Below, piece after piece: positions 29,803-37,344 of a DNA stretch of 64,000 nucleotides. Made by a program: the position numbers and the translations under genes. The stretch covers positions 248,001 through 312,000 of the forward strand of contig NZ_BMYQ01000002.1 in the NCBI RefSeq assembly GCF_014652355.1, written 5' to 3'. How positions within the stretch are numbered: position 1 is the first letter of the stretch; each line of letters begins with the position of its first letter. Below the pieces are notes generated by a model, which did not search any database, had not been told where the DNA came from, and saw only the letters and a program-made list of their open reading frames with translations. Source of the DNA: Gemmobacter lanyuensis. Lineage in GTDB: Bacteria > Pseudomonadota > Alphaproteobacteria > Rhodobacterales > Rhodobacteraceae.

Positions 29803-29845
29803 TTGCGTCACCTCGAATGGCCCCATTGCTGGGGCCAGCCAAAGA

Positions 29846-29980
29846 TCAGGCCGACAACTTCTTGCGGCCCACGCGGCGGCGGGCGGCCAGCACCAGACGA
29901 CCACCTTTGGTGGCCATGCGGGCGCGGAACCCGTGGCGACGCTTGCGAACCAGGTTCGACGGTTGGTAAGTGCGCTTCAT
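29846..29980 (-). CDS. rpmH: 50S ribosomal protein L34
   Basis: A 44-residue protein starting [20 protein letters not shown] and ending RVGRKKLSA, an essentially complete L34. It binds 23S rRNA. It is first in the rpmH-rnpA-yidD unit and is preceded by a predicted promoter at 30050-30078. Confidence 0.97.
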   Translation of the reverse strand: MKRTYQPSNLVRKRRHGFRARMATKGGRLVLAARRRVGRKKLSA

Positions 29981-30049
29981 CGCGGCTCTCCGTATGACAT
30001 GCAGCCCGAACCCCGAGAGGATTCGAGGGCCGCGGCATCTGAAGCCCGT

Positions 30050-30078
30050 CCTTTAGGGATGGTTTCTCCACAAGTCAA
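30050..30078 (-). promoter_or_regulatory. Predicted rpmH promoter
   Basis: On the minus strand, TTGACT (30078-30073) and TAAAGG (30055-30050) are spaced by 17 bases, about 70 bases before the rpmH start. The spacer holds a near DnaA box on the plus strand (TTCTCCACA, 30064-30072, one mismatch to TTATCCACA). Confidence 0.5.
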
Positions 30079-30238
30079 TTCGGCTTCGGCGCCATCCCTT
30101 CGTTTTTCCTGCCCATTTGCGCCGCGATCTGGCCGGAATGTTACAGATCCCTCGCCACGGGGGCCGTTTTCGGTGCTTTCCATCAACCCGGCGTGAGGGG
30201 TCTTTCCCCGCGCCGCCAGAATCGCAGATGGTTGGCGC

Positions 30239-30967
30239 ATGACCGATGAAACATCTTCTCAGCGTGCCTCCGGCCGCCTTGCGCGCCTGCCCATCCTGAT
30301 CATCCTGCTGGCGGCGGGGATCGGTGCGGTGGCGCTGCGCGATCAGCTGTCCTTTGCTCAATTGGCGCAGCACCATGACACGCTGCTGATGTGGCGGGAT
30401 TCGTATTATGCGCTGACGGTTGCGGGGTTTTTGCTGGCCTATGTTGCGGTGGTTGGGCTGTCACTGCCGGGGGCTACGGTTTTCACACTTGCAGGCGGGT
30501 TTATGTTCGGTGTCTTTCCCGGCGTGGTCTTCAATGTCGTCGCGGCGACGACGGGGGCCTGCCTGATCTTCCTTGCGGCGCGGTCGGGCTTTGGCGCGCG
30601 GCTTTCGGCACGATTGGCGCAGGGGGGCGGGGCTGCGGCCCGGTTGCAGGCCGCATTGCAACGGAATGAACTGTCGGTCCTGCTGATCATGCGACTTGTG
30701 CCGGTGGTGCCCTTCGTGCTGGCCAATCTGATTCCCGCCTGTCTGGGCGTGCGGCTGGGGCGTTTTGCCCTGACCACGGCGGTTGGCATCCTGCCCGCCA
30801 CGCTGATCTTTACCTCGGTCGGGGCGGGGCTTGCGGATGTCTTTGCCGCAGGCACCCAGCCTGACCTTGCGGTCCTGCTGAAACCGCAGGTTCTGTTGCC
30901 GCTTCTGGGTCTTGCGCTGCTCGCGGCGCTGCCGCTGTTCGTGGCGCCGCTGCGGAGGGTGCGATGA
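30239..30967 (+). CDS. TVP38/TMEM64-family (DedA-superfamily) membrane protein
   Basis: A 242-residue polytopic protein with the SNARE-associated/VTT core: GLSLPGATVFTLAGGFMFG, ATTGACLIFLAARSGFG and LLIMRLVPVVPFVLANLIPACLGV. Family members are thought to scramble or transport lipids or small solutes. It overlaps the flavoprotein gene by ATGA, a pairing that I recall as recurrent in Proteobacteria. Confidence 0.88.
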   Translation: MTDETSSQRASGRLARLPILIILLAAGIGAVALRDQLSFAQLAQHHDTLLMWRDSYYALTVAGFLLAYVAVVGLSLPGATVFTLAGGFMFGVFPGVVFNVVAATTGACLIFLAARSGFGARLSARLAQGGGAAARLQAALQRNELSVLLIMRLVPVVPFVLANLIPACLGVRLGRFALTTAVGILPATLIFTSVGAGLADVFAAGTQPDLAVLLKPQVLLPLLGLALLAALPLFVAPLRRVR

Positions 30968-32376
30968 TCCGCGCCGATCTGTGCATCATCGGGGCCGGGG
31001 CCGGGGGGCTGTCGCTGGCGGCGGGGGCGACGCAGATGGGCGCGCGGGTCGTGCTGGTTGAAGGGGCCGAGATGGGGGGCGATTGCCTCAATCACGGCTG
31101 CGTCCCGTCCAAGGCGCTGATCGAGGCCGCGCGGGCCGCGCATACCATGGCCACGGCCGGGCGTTTCGGATTGGCGCCGGTGCGGCCCGTCGTCGATTAT
31201 GCGGCGGTCATGGATCACGTGGCCCGTACCATCGCCGCCATCGCGCCCATGGATAGTCAGGAACGGTTCGAGGGGCTGGGCGTCCACGTCATCCGCGGCT
31301 GGGGCCGCTTTGCCGGCCCCGATACGCTGGAGGCTGCGGGCCAGCAGATCCGGGCGCGCCGCTTTGTCATCGCCACCGGGTCACGCCCCGCGCTTCCGCC
31401 GCTGCCGGGGTTGGACGAGACGCCCTATCTGACCAACGAAACGCTATTTTCCCTGCGCGCGGCACCGGCGCATCTGCTGGTGCTGGGGGGTGGCCCCATC
31501 GGGGTGGAAATGGCGCAGGCGCATCTGCGGCTGGGCGTGGCCGTCACGCTGATCGAATCGGGAAGGCTGATGGGGCGTGAAGATCCCGAATTGGCCGCCC
31601 AGATCACCGCCACACTGCGCGCCGAAGGGGCCACTGTGCTGGACCAGACCGCCGCGCTGCGGGTGGAACCGGCCGGAGAGGGCGTGCGGCTGCATCTGGC
31701 CGACGGGCGGCAGATCCTCGGCAGCCATCTTCTGGTGGCAACGGGGCGGCGCGTGGCGCTTGAGGCGCTGAACCTTTCGGCGGCGGGGGTTGAGGCTTCG
31801 GCCACCGGCGTCCGGGTGGGCGATGATCTGCGGTCGGTCAGCAATCGCCGCGTCTATGCTATTGGTGACGCCGCGGGACGGGGGCAGTTCACCCATGCGG
31901 CGGGGTATCACGCAGGGATCGTGCTGCGGCAGGTGCTGCTCGGCCTGCCCGCCCGCATCGGGGCGCCCATTCCCCGCGTCACCTATAGTGACCCGGAACT
32001 GGCGCAAGTCGGCTTGACCGAGCCCGAGGCCCGCGCCGCCCATGGCGACCGGCTGCAGGTGCTGCACTGGGGATTTGACCACAACGACCGCGCGCAGGCC
32101 ATGGCCGAAACCACGGGCCGGATCAAGCTGATGGTGGTGCGGGGCCGTGCGGTTGGCGTGTCGATCTGCGGCCCCCATGCGGGTGAGCTGATCGGTCTTT
32201 GGGCGCTCATGCTGGGAGCGCGTCTCCGCCTTTCGGCGCTTGCCGGTGCCGTTCTGCCCTATCCCACGCTGTCCGAAGTTTCGAAACGCGCGGCAGGAGC
32301 CTATTTTTCCCCGAAACTGTTTGATAATCCTGTGATCAGGCTGGTGGTCCGGTCGGTGCAGCGCCTGCTGCCCTGA
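30964..32376 (+). CDS. Pyridine nucleotide-disulfide oxidoreductase (mercuric reductase-like)
   Basis: A 470-residue flavoprotein with the FAD motif IIGAGAGGLSLAAGA, the redox-active cysteines C41 and C46 in GGDCLNHGCVPSKAL, an NAD(P) motif LGGGPIGVEMAQAHLRLG and the second FAD motif AIGDAAG. The C-terminal dimerisation domain lacks the paired cysteines of true MerA and the HxxxxE of lipoamide dehydrogenase, so the electron acceptor is unknown. It is coupled to the TVP38 gene. Confidence 0.85.
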   Translation: MIRADLCIIGAGAGGLSLAAGATQMGARVVLVEGAEMGGDCLNHGCVPSKALIEAARAAHTMATAGRFGLAPVRPVVDYAAVMDHVARTIAAIAPMDSQERFEGLGVHVIRGWGRFAGPDTLEAAGQQIRARRFVIATGSRPALPPLPGLDETPYLTNETLFSLRAAPAHLLVLGGGPIGVEMAQAHLRLGVAVTLIESGRLMGREDPELAAQITATLRAEGATVLDQTAALRVEPAGEGVRLHLADGRQILGSHLLVATGRRVALEALNLSAAGVEASATGVRVGDDLRSVSNRRVYAIGDAAGRGQFTHAAGYHAGIVLRQVLLGLPARIGAPIPRVTYSDPELAQVGLTEPEARAAHGDRLQVLHWGFDHNDRAQAMAETTGRIKLMVVRGRAVGVSICGPHAGELIGLWALMLGARLRLSALAGAVLPYPTLSEVSKRAAGAYFSPKLFDNPVIRLVVRSVQRLLP

Positions 32377-32379
32377 CGG

Positions 32380-33852
32380 GTGTGCCCGCTGGACAGGACA
32401 GATCGGGGGCTGCGAAAGCGATTGAGACATCTGGCCGCGCGCATCCTGAATACGCTTTCAGGGCGGTTCCTGCTGCTGACCGTGGCCTTTGTCATGCTGG
32501 CCGAGGTGCTGATCTTTGTCCCCTCGATCGCGCGGTTCCGGCTGGATTACCTGCAACTGCGGCTGGAAAAGGCGCAGATCGCCTCGCTGTCTCTCGATGC
32601 CAATGCCGGGATGATTCCGGCCGAGCTGGAACAGGAACTGCTGGCCAATGCCGGGGTGTTCAACGTCGTGCTGCGGCGCGATGAGGTGCGCCAGCTTGTG
32701 CTGTCTTCGGCCATTCCCGAACCCGTTTCGGCCACCTATGACCTGCGTATGGCGGGTCCGTATGAGTTGATCCGCGATGCGATGGTCACGCTGTTTGATC
32801 CGAAGGAACAGATCATCCGAATCATCGGCCAGCCGGTCCAGGATGCGGGTCTGTTGATCGAAATCACGCTGAAGCAAAGCCCGCTGCGGCGCGAGATGCT
32901 GGATTACGGGCTGCGGATCCTGATTCTGTCGGCGCTGATTTCGGTCATCACGGCGGCGATGCTGTTCTTTGCGGTGCGCGGTCTGATGGTGGTGCCGATC
33001 CGCCGCGTCGTGCGCCACATGCAGGCCTATGCCGCAGCGCCCGAAGATGCGCGGCTGGTCATCACCCCCACGGCGCGGGTGGTCGAACTGCGCGATGCCG
33101 AAGCGGCGCTGGCGCAGATGCAGACCGAACTGATCGCGGCGCTGCGACAGAAGGAACGTCTGGCACAGCTGGGCGGTGCGGTGGCCAAGATCTCGCATGA
33201 CCTGCGGAATATCCTGACTTCGGCGCAGCTTTTTGCGGATCGGATCGAACAAAGCGCCGATCCCGGTGTGGCCCGCGCAGTGCCCAAGCTTGTGACCTCG
33301 ATCAGCCGGGCGGTGAACCTCTGCGAGGCAACGCTGGCCTTCGGCAAGGCCGAAGAACACCCCCCGCGCCTGTCACGCTTTGCGCTGCGCCCGCTGCTTG
33401 AGGAAGTGGCCGAGGGCGAAGGCCTGTCTCCTGGCAGCGAACCCAGCTGCCTGATCGATGCCGCGCCTGGCCTGATGATCCGCGCCGACGACGAACAGTT
33501 GCACCGCGTGCTGGCCAACCTGGTCCGCAATGCCCGTCAGGCGATCGAGGCCACGGGCCGTTCCGGCACCATCGAGCTTTCGGCGGGCGAGGGCGAACAG
33601 GATTGGTGGATCCGCGTGGGTGACACCGGCCCCGGCCTGCCCCCCAAGGCGCGCGAGCATCTGTTCATGGCGTTTCAGGGCGCGGCGCGCAAAGGCGGCT
33701 CGGGACTGGGTCTTGCCATTTCGGCCGAGCTGATCCGCGGCCACGGCGGGCGGCTTGATCTGCTGCGCTCGGATGAGGACGGCACCGAATTCCTGATCCA
33801 CCTGCCGAAATCGGGGGGGCTCGATCTCTCCGCGCCCGAGGCGGCGGTCTGA
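32380..33852 (+). CDS. Membrane sensor histidine kinase (no adjacent response regulator)
   Basis: A 490-residue protein with a transmembrane helix at about 28-50, a periplasmic domain of about 120 residues, a second helix at 178-200 and a HAMP-like segment at 200-255. The H-box KISHDLRN has phospho-acceptor His273, followed by an N-box (VLANLVRNARQAIE) and G-boxes (VGDTGPGLPP, GGSGLGLAIS). The start is GTG 32380, three bases after the flavoprotein stop. Neither neighbour is a response regulator. Confidence 0.88.
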   Translation: MCPLDRTDRGLRKRLRHLAARILNTLSGRFLLLTVAFVMLAEVLIFVPSIARFRLDYLQLRLEKAQIASLSLDANAGMIPAELEQELLANAGVFNVVLRRDEVRQLVLSSAIPEPVSATYDLRMAGPYELIRDAMVTLFDPKEQIIRIIGQPVQDAGLLIEITLKQSPLRREMLDYGLRILILSALISVITAAMLFFAVRGLMVVPIRRVVRHMQAYAAAPEDARLVITPTARVVELRDAEAALAQMQTELIAALRQKERLAQLGGAVAKISHDLRNILTSAQLFADRIEQSADPGVARAVPKLVTSISRAVNLCEATLAFGKAEEHPPRLSRFALRPLLEEVAEGEGLSPGSEPSCLIDAAPGLMIRADDEQLHRVLANLVRNARQAIEATGRSGTIELSAGEGEQDWWIRVGDTGPGLPPKAREHLFMAFQGAARKGGSGLGLAISAELIRGHGGRLDLLRSDEDGTEFLIHLPKSGGLDLSAPEAAV

Positions 33853-33991
33853 TCGGGCGCCTGCGCCTTCGGCAATATCCTGATCCCCCTGCGAAAATCG
33901 GCGGCTGAGCCAAGCTGGCCGCCGGAAAGGCCCTTTGGTGCAGAAAATTAGCTACCAGCAATAAAGTTTTCAGAAATCTGCGTTTTCGCTC

Positions 33992-34019
33992 TTGCGCTGG
34001 TCCGGCGATGGGGCTAATT
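33992..34019 (+). promoter_or_regulatory. Possible promoter of tRNA-Arg
   Basis: TTGCGC (33992-33997) and CTAATT (34014-34019) are 16 bases apart and end 14 bases before the tRNA. The -10 match is weak. Confidence 0.4.
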
Positions 34020-34033
34020 CCCTGCCTCAAGAC

Positions 34034-34110
34034 GGACCCGTAGCTCAGCTGGATAGAGCATCAGACTACGAATCTGAGGGTCGGGCGTTCGAATCGCTCC
34101 GGGTCCGCCA
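34034..34110 (+). tRNA. tRNA-Arg (anticodon ACG)
   Basis: A 77-base cloverleaf. The acceptor stem GGACCCG pairs with CGGGTCC, then a discriminator G and encoded CCA. The D arm has AGCTCAGCTGGATAGAGC, the anticodon stem is TCAGA/TCTGA with loop CTACGAA (anticodon ACG at 34068-34070), and the T loop is TTCGAAT. It decodes CGN arginine codons after A34-to-inosine editing. It sits at the edge of the phosphorus island, with a GT2 gene convergent to it. Confidence 0.96.
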
Positions 34111-34121
34111 CTTCCCCTCAA

Positions 34122-34787
34122 TCAACCGCACATTCGACGCATGGAGCTGATTTGCTTCAGCATTTCCTGCGGCGGGATCGTGCGGCAGATGTCCCGCATC
34201 ATGCGGACATCCGCCCCGAGGCCCGGCCAGAACCCCATTTTTTGTGATTTCAGCGGGCTGCGGACTTCGGGCCAGCGGACGACCGTGAGGGGCAGGCCTT
34301 CGGCAATCAGGCGGCGGTTCATCGCAACCTCAAGACCGAATCGCGCAGGCGGCTCAAGCCCTTGCAGGATCTGCCGGGGCAGCAGGCGTTCGCCCGAAAT
34401 GTAATCCAGCCCGATCCAGCGCCAGGGGGCGGGGGCATTGCCGCGCAGCGAGATCGTGGTTGCGGCCCGCCCCGCCAGAACCGGGCTGATCAGTTCGGTC
34501 AGGTGCCGGGGGGCGAGCCCCACCAGATCGGCATCCAGCAGCAGGATCAGATCCCCGCGCGCCGCGGCAAGACCACGGGCCACGGCACGCGTCTTGCCGG
34601 TGTTCCGTTCCTGCCGGATCAGGGTCACGCCGAACGCCTGCGCTGCGATTTCGGCCGTTGTGTCGCGGCTGGCGTCATCAACGACGATCAGTTCGTCGAT
34701 CAGCGGATGCCCCGAGACGGCCGCCAGCACCCCACCCAGCCGGGCGGCTTCATTATGGGCCGGGATGATGCAGCTCAGGCGCGTCAT
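34122..34787 (-). CDS. GT2-family glycosyltransferase (last gene of the lipid cassette)
   Basis: A 221-residue GT-A fold enzyme with LSCIIPAHNEAARLGGVLAA, the nucleotide-binding ELIVVDDASRDTT and the DXD-like LLLDADLVG. No transmembrane helix is obvious, so it probably works at the cytoplasmic membrane face. The start overlaps the stop of the DedA-like gene by four bases. Acceptor and sugar are unknown; the context suggests a glycolipid or lipid-linked sugar. Confidence 0.85.
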   Translation of the reverse strand: MTRLSCIIPAHNEAARLGGVLAAVSGHPLIDELIVVDDASRDTTAEIAAQAFGVTLIRQERNTGKTRAVARGLAAARGDLILLLDADLVGLAPRHLTELISPVLAGRAATTISLRGNAPAPWRWIGLDYISGERLLPRQILQGLEPPARFGLEVAMNRRLIAEGLPLTVVRWPEVRSPLKSQKMGFWPGLGADVRMMRDICRTIPPQEMLKQISSMRRMCG

Positions 34788-35335
34788 ACCCGTGCCTCGC
34801 GCCGCAGGTGCAGGGCCAGCGCAGCCAGACCCAGCAGCCCGAGGCCCGTCCAAACCAGCGCGGGCGGCGGCTCTGCGCCCAGACTGTAGCCCAGTGCCAT
34901 GAGCGCGGCGGTTTTGATGGCTCCGGCAGCCAGATTGGCCCCGAGGAAGGGACCCAGGCGCATTCCCGCCGCGCCCGCCGCCGCCAAAACCGGGGCGCCC
35001 GCGCCCTGGGTCAGTTTGGCGAGGATCAACCATCGCGTGCCGTTGCGCGCAAACCCTGCGCTGAGCGCGGCAATGCGGTGCCGATCAAGGCCCAGCCGCG
35101 CCTGCCAGCGGGCAGGGATGCGCCGCGCCCCCTGATGCCCCAAAGCGTAGAACATGAGATCTCCGATCAGGTCCCCGACCAGACAGACCACAAAAGTCAC
35201 GCCCGGGGGCAGCGCCGCCAGCCGCACCAGCCATCCGGCAATGATGGTGGCGACCGGGCCTTCGAGAATGGTCACGGGCAGCAGGATCAGCAGGCCCCAG
35301 TCCGAAATCAGCCGCAAAAGGGTGGCCGTCTCCAT
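34784..35335 (-). CDS. DedA-like (SNARE-associated) membrane protein
   Basis: A 183-residue polytopic protein with the DedA-type opening ILLPVTILEGPVATIIAGWL, VGDLIGDLMFYALGHQG and a later KLTQGAGAPVLAAAGAAGM. DedA proteins are implicated in lipid carrier or phospholipid translocation across the inner membrane. METATLLRLI was taken as the start. Lying between two glycosyltransferase genes, it is a candidate lipid translocase. Confidence 0.78.
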   Translation of the reverse strand: METATLLRLISDWGLLILLPVTILEGPVATIIAGWLVRLAALPPGVTFVVCLVGDLIGDLMFYALGHQGARRIPARWQARLGLDRHRIAALSAGFARNGTRWLILAKLTQGAGAPVLAAAGAAGMRLGPFLGANLAAGAIKTAALMALGYSLGAEPPPALVWTGLGLLGLAALALHLRREARV

Positions 35336-35339
35336 CCGC

Positions 35340-36458
35340 TTATTCCGCGGGCACCTGCATCGGGATGGCGCCCCCCTGGGTGGGTGCCATCGGCGTGCCG
35401 CGCCAGTCGAATCCGCGCCCCGCAAAAGTGAAGAGCCAGAGCACCGGCATCATCACGTCGCGGAGCATTGCGGCCAGCAAATCGATGGGCGCAAAGCGCC
35501 ACCCGGCCTGCCGCGCCAGAAGCCCCTCGGGCAGATACCACGCAAAGGCGAACAGCAGCGGCGCCAATGCCGACGGGGCAAAGCCAAGCGTCAGAACCAG
35601 CGGGATCAGGGGGCCGTTCAGCGGCTCCAGCAGGAAGAGCGCGGGAAAGCCAGCGCGGCGCACACGTGACCAACGCAGCTGCCGCCCCCAGACCTGCCCA
35701 AGGCGGCGCTGCCCGATCGGTTGGGCAAAGGGGTCCTGCGTCAGCCTGACCTGTAGCCCCATGCCCCGCACCACCTTGGTCGCGGCGACATCCTCGGCCA
35801 GATCCTGCCCCAGCAGGGCAAGCCCGCCGGCATCATCCAGATCGGCCTTGCGCCACATCAGGGTCTTGCCCTGCGCAAAGCCGAAACCCAGCTCGTCTGC
35901 GGCCAGCTGCAGGCGTGCCTGGTTGCCGTTCAGGAAGGCCGCTTCGACCGCCCCCCACAGGCCCTTGGCCCGAACCCCGACAGGCGGCGCGCTGACCAGC
36001 CCGGTATCTGCCTGCCACGCCGCCAGCACCTGATGCAGGTAATCGGGTGGCAGCAGGACGTTGCAATCGCTCAGGACCACGAATTCGCCCTCGGCGGCAT
36101 TCCAGCCTTGCCACAGATTGTTAAGCTTGGGGTTCCGCGTGATGGGGTGATCCCCGATCATCAGCCGGGCTTCGACCTGCGGATGGGCGGCGATCAGTCG
36201 GCGCAGCACCGGAATGGCCGGATCATCGGCGCGCGCAACGCAGAAGACCAGTTCCCAATCGGGATAGATCTGGTCAAAGCTGGTGGCAAAGGTTTCGGGA
36301 TCATGTGTATCCAGCCCGCAGACTGGGCGGATCAGGCTGATCCGCGGCAGGGGCCCTGCGGGCAGATCGGCTGCGGGGCGGTCAAACCGGCGGATGACCA
36401 GCAGGGCCGAAATCCAGTGCAGGCCCAGAAGGGTCAGAACGATCAGTGCGGCGATCAT
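35340..36458 (-). CDS. GT21-family lipid glycosyltransferase (Agt/ceramide glucosyltransferase-like)
   Basis: A 372-residue membrane glycosyltransferase. An N-terminal helix at about 3-22 is followed by a GT21 catalytic domain with D78/D79, the D2 motif SDCNV (131-), D3 in AEDVAATKVV (223) and the closing QLRW at 260-263. Two or three C-terminal hydrophobic segments follow from about 275. GT21 proteins of rhizobia and marine Rhodobacterales glycosylate diacylglycerol. It overlaps the upstream phosphoesterase gene by ATGA, the plcP-agt order. The sugar donor is unknown. Confidence 0.82.
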   Translation of the reverse strand: MIAALIVLTLLGLHWISALLVIRRFDRPAADLPAGPLPRISLIRPVCGLDTHDPETFATSFDQIYPDWELVFCVARADDPAIPVLRRLIAAHPQVEARLMIGDHPITRNPKLNNLWQGWNAAEGEFVVLSDCNVLLPPDYLHQVLAAWQADTGLVSAPPVGVRAKGLWGAVEAAFLNGNQARLQLAADELGFGFAQGKTLMWRKADLDDAGGLALLGQDLAEDVAATKVVRGMGLQVRLTQDPFAQPIGQRRLGQVWGRQLRWSRVRRAGFPALFLLEPLNGPLIPLVLTLGFAPSALAPLLFAFAWYLPEGLLARQAGWRFAPIDLLAAMLRDVMMPVLWLFTFAGRGFDWRGTPMAPTQGGAIPMQVPAE

Positions 36459-37252
36459 GGCAGCACCTCCTCAAGTTTTGCAGAGTTGCAGGGGATCGGA
36501 GCAGAGGCCGGCGCCGCCCACCCGATAAGCCGCAGGTGGCCGTCGGCATCTTCTGCCAGTGCGGTGAAGCTATCGACCCAGTCGCCGCAATTGGCGTAGG
36601 TCAGGCCGTGGCGGCGGTGCAGCATGGGCTTGTGAAAATGGCCGCAGATCACGCCGTCCTGATCCATGGCCCGGGCAAGCGCGGTCAGCTTGCGTTCATG
36701 CCGCGATCCCAGCGCCATCAGGGCATTCACCCCCGCCAACGCGGCCTCGATCAGGCTGCGACGGTCGCGGTCCATTTCCCGGCGCAGGCGCGACAGGCGC
36801 CGGTCGAGCACGCGCAGGCCGTTGTCCAGGCGACTGCCGATCCGCGTCGCAACATGGCTGCGCAGCCACCGGCCGTCGGCCACGTCGCCATGAATCACCA
36901 GATAGGACCGGCCATCCCCGCTGACGTGGATGGCCTGTGTCACGATGGCGATGCCCGGCGGCAGGTGATGGGGTTCGGCCAGCGCCTCGGCGTCGTGGTT
37001 GCCGATCAGATAGACAACCCGCGTTCCGCTGGCTGCCCGCGCTGCCAGCAGGCCCAGAACCGCATCCTGTTGCGGCCCCCAATGCGGGCGGCGCGGATGC
37101 CAGATATCCAGCACGTCACCAACGAGGTAGATCGTGTCGGCCGAACAATTCTGAAGAAAATCCAGCAGCCGGTCCGCCCGGCAGCCCAGCGCGCCCAGAT
37201 GCAGATCTGAAAGGAACAGCGCGCGGTGGTGGTGGCGGGGGGCGGGGTGCAT
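36455..37252 (-). CDS. COG2908 metallophosphoesterase, PlcP-type phospholipase C candidate
   Basis: A 265-residue calcineurin-like phosphoesterase with SDLHLG (D16, H18), VGDVLDIW (45-49), IGNHDAE (84-89), VIHGD (121-123) and CGHFHKP (204-207). This family contains both LpxH and PlcP. PlcP, which splits phosphatidylcholine/PE head groups from diacylglycerol under phosphate limitation, fits better because a GT21 gene follows directly and a four-repeat Pho-box-like array precedes it. It would often be labelled UDP-2,3-diacylglucosamine diphosphatase. Shine-Dalgarno GGAGG precedes the ATG. Confidence 0.75.
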   Translation of the reverse strand: MHPAPRHHHRALFLSDLHLGALGCRADRLLDFLQNCSADTIYLVGDVLDIWHPRRPHWGPQQDAVLGLLAARAASGTRVVYLIGNHDAEALAEPHHLPPGIAIVTQAIHVSGDGRSYLVIHGDVADGRWLRSHVATRIGSRLDNGLRVLDRRLSRLRREMDRDRRSLIEAALAGVNALMALGSRHERKLTALARAMDQDGVICGHFHKPMLHRRHGLTYANCGDWVDSFTALAEDADGHLRLIGWAAPASAPIPCNSAKLEEVLP

Positions 37253-37295
37253 GGCGGCCTCCGGTTCGGTTTGCCCCCAAGCATCGCCGCCCCGC

Positions 37296-37335
37296 GCGTC
37301 AGCCGCGTGACGGCTTCATCACAGTTGCATGACGG
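37296..37335 (-). promoter_or_regulatory. Four-repeat Pho-box-like array upstream of the plcP-like operon
   Basis: On the minus strand the heptamers CCGTCAT (37335-37329), CTGTGAT (37324-37318), CCGTCAC (37313-37307) and CTGACGC (37302-37296) are each separated by exactly four bases, an 11-base period. Matches to the Pho consensus CTGTCAY are 6, 6, 6 and 5 of 7. The array lies between the phnM stop and the phosphoesterase start. Confidence 0.75.
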
Positions 37336-37344
37336 TCGGGCAGA

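Noticed and set aside
34034-34110. tRNA-Arg as an attachment site for an integrated island
   Set aside because: No integrase gene is nearby and I could not find a repeat of the tRNA 3' end near 51-52 kb. GC content and codon use of the phn genes look like their surroundings.
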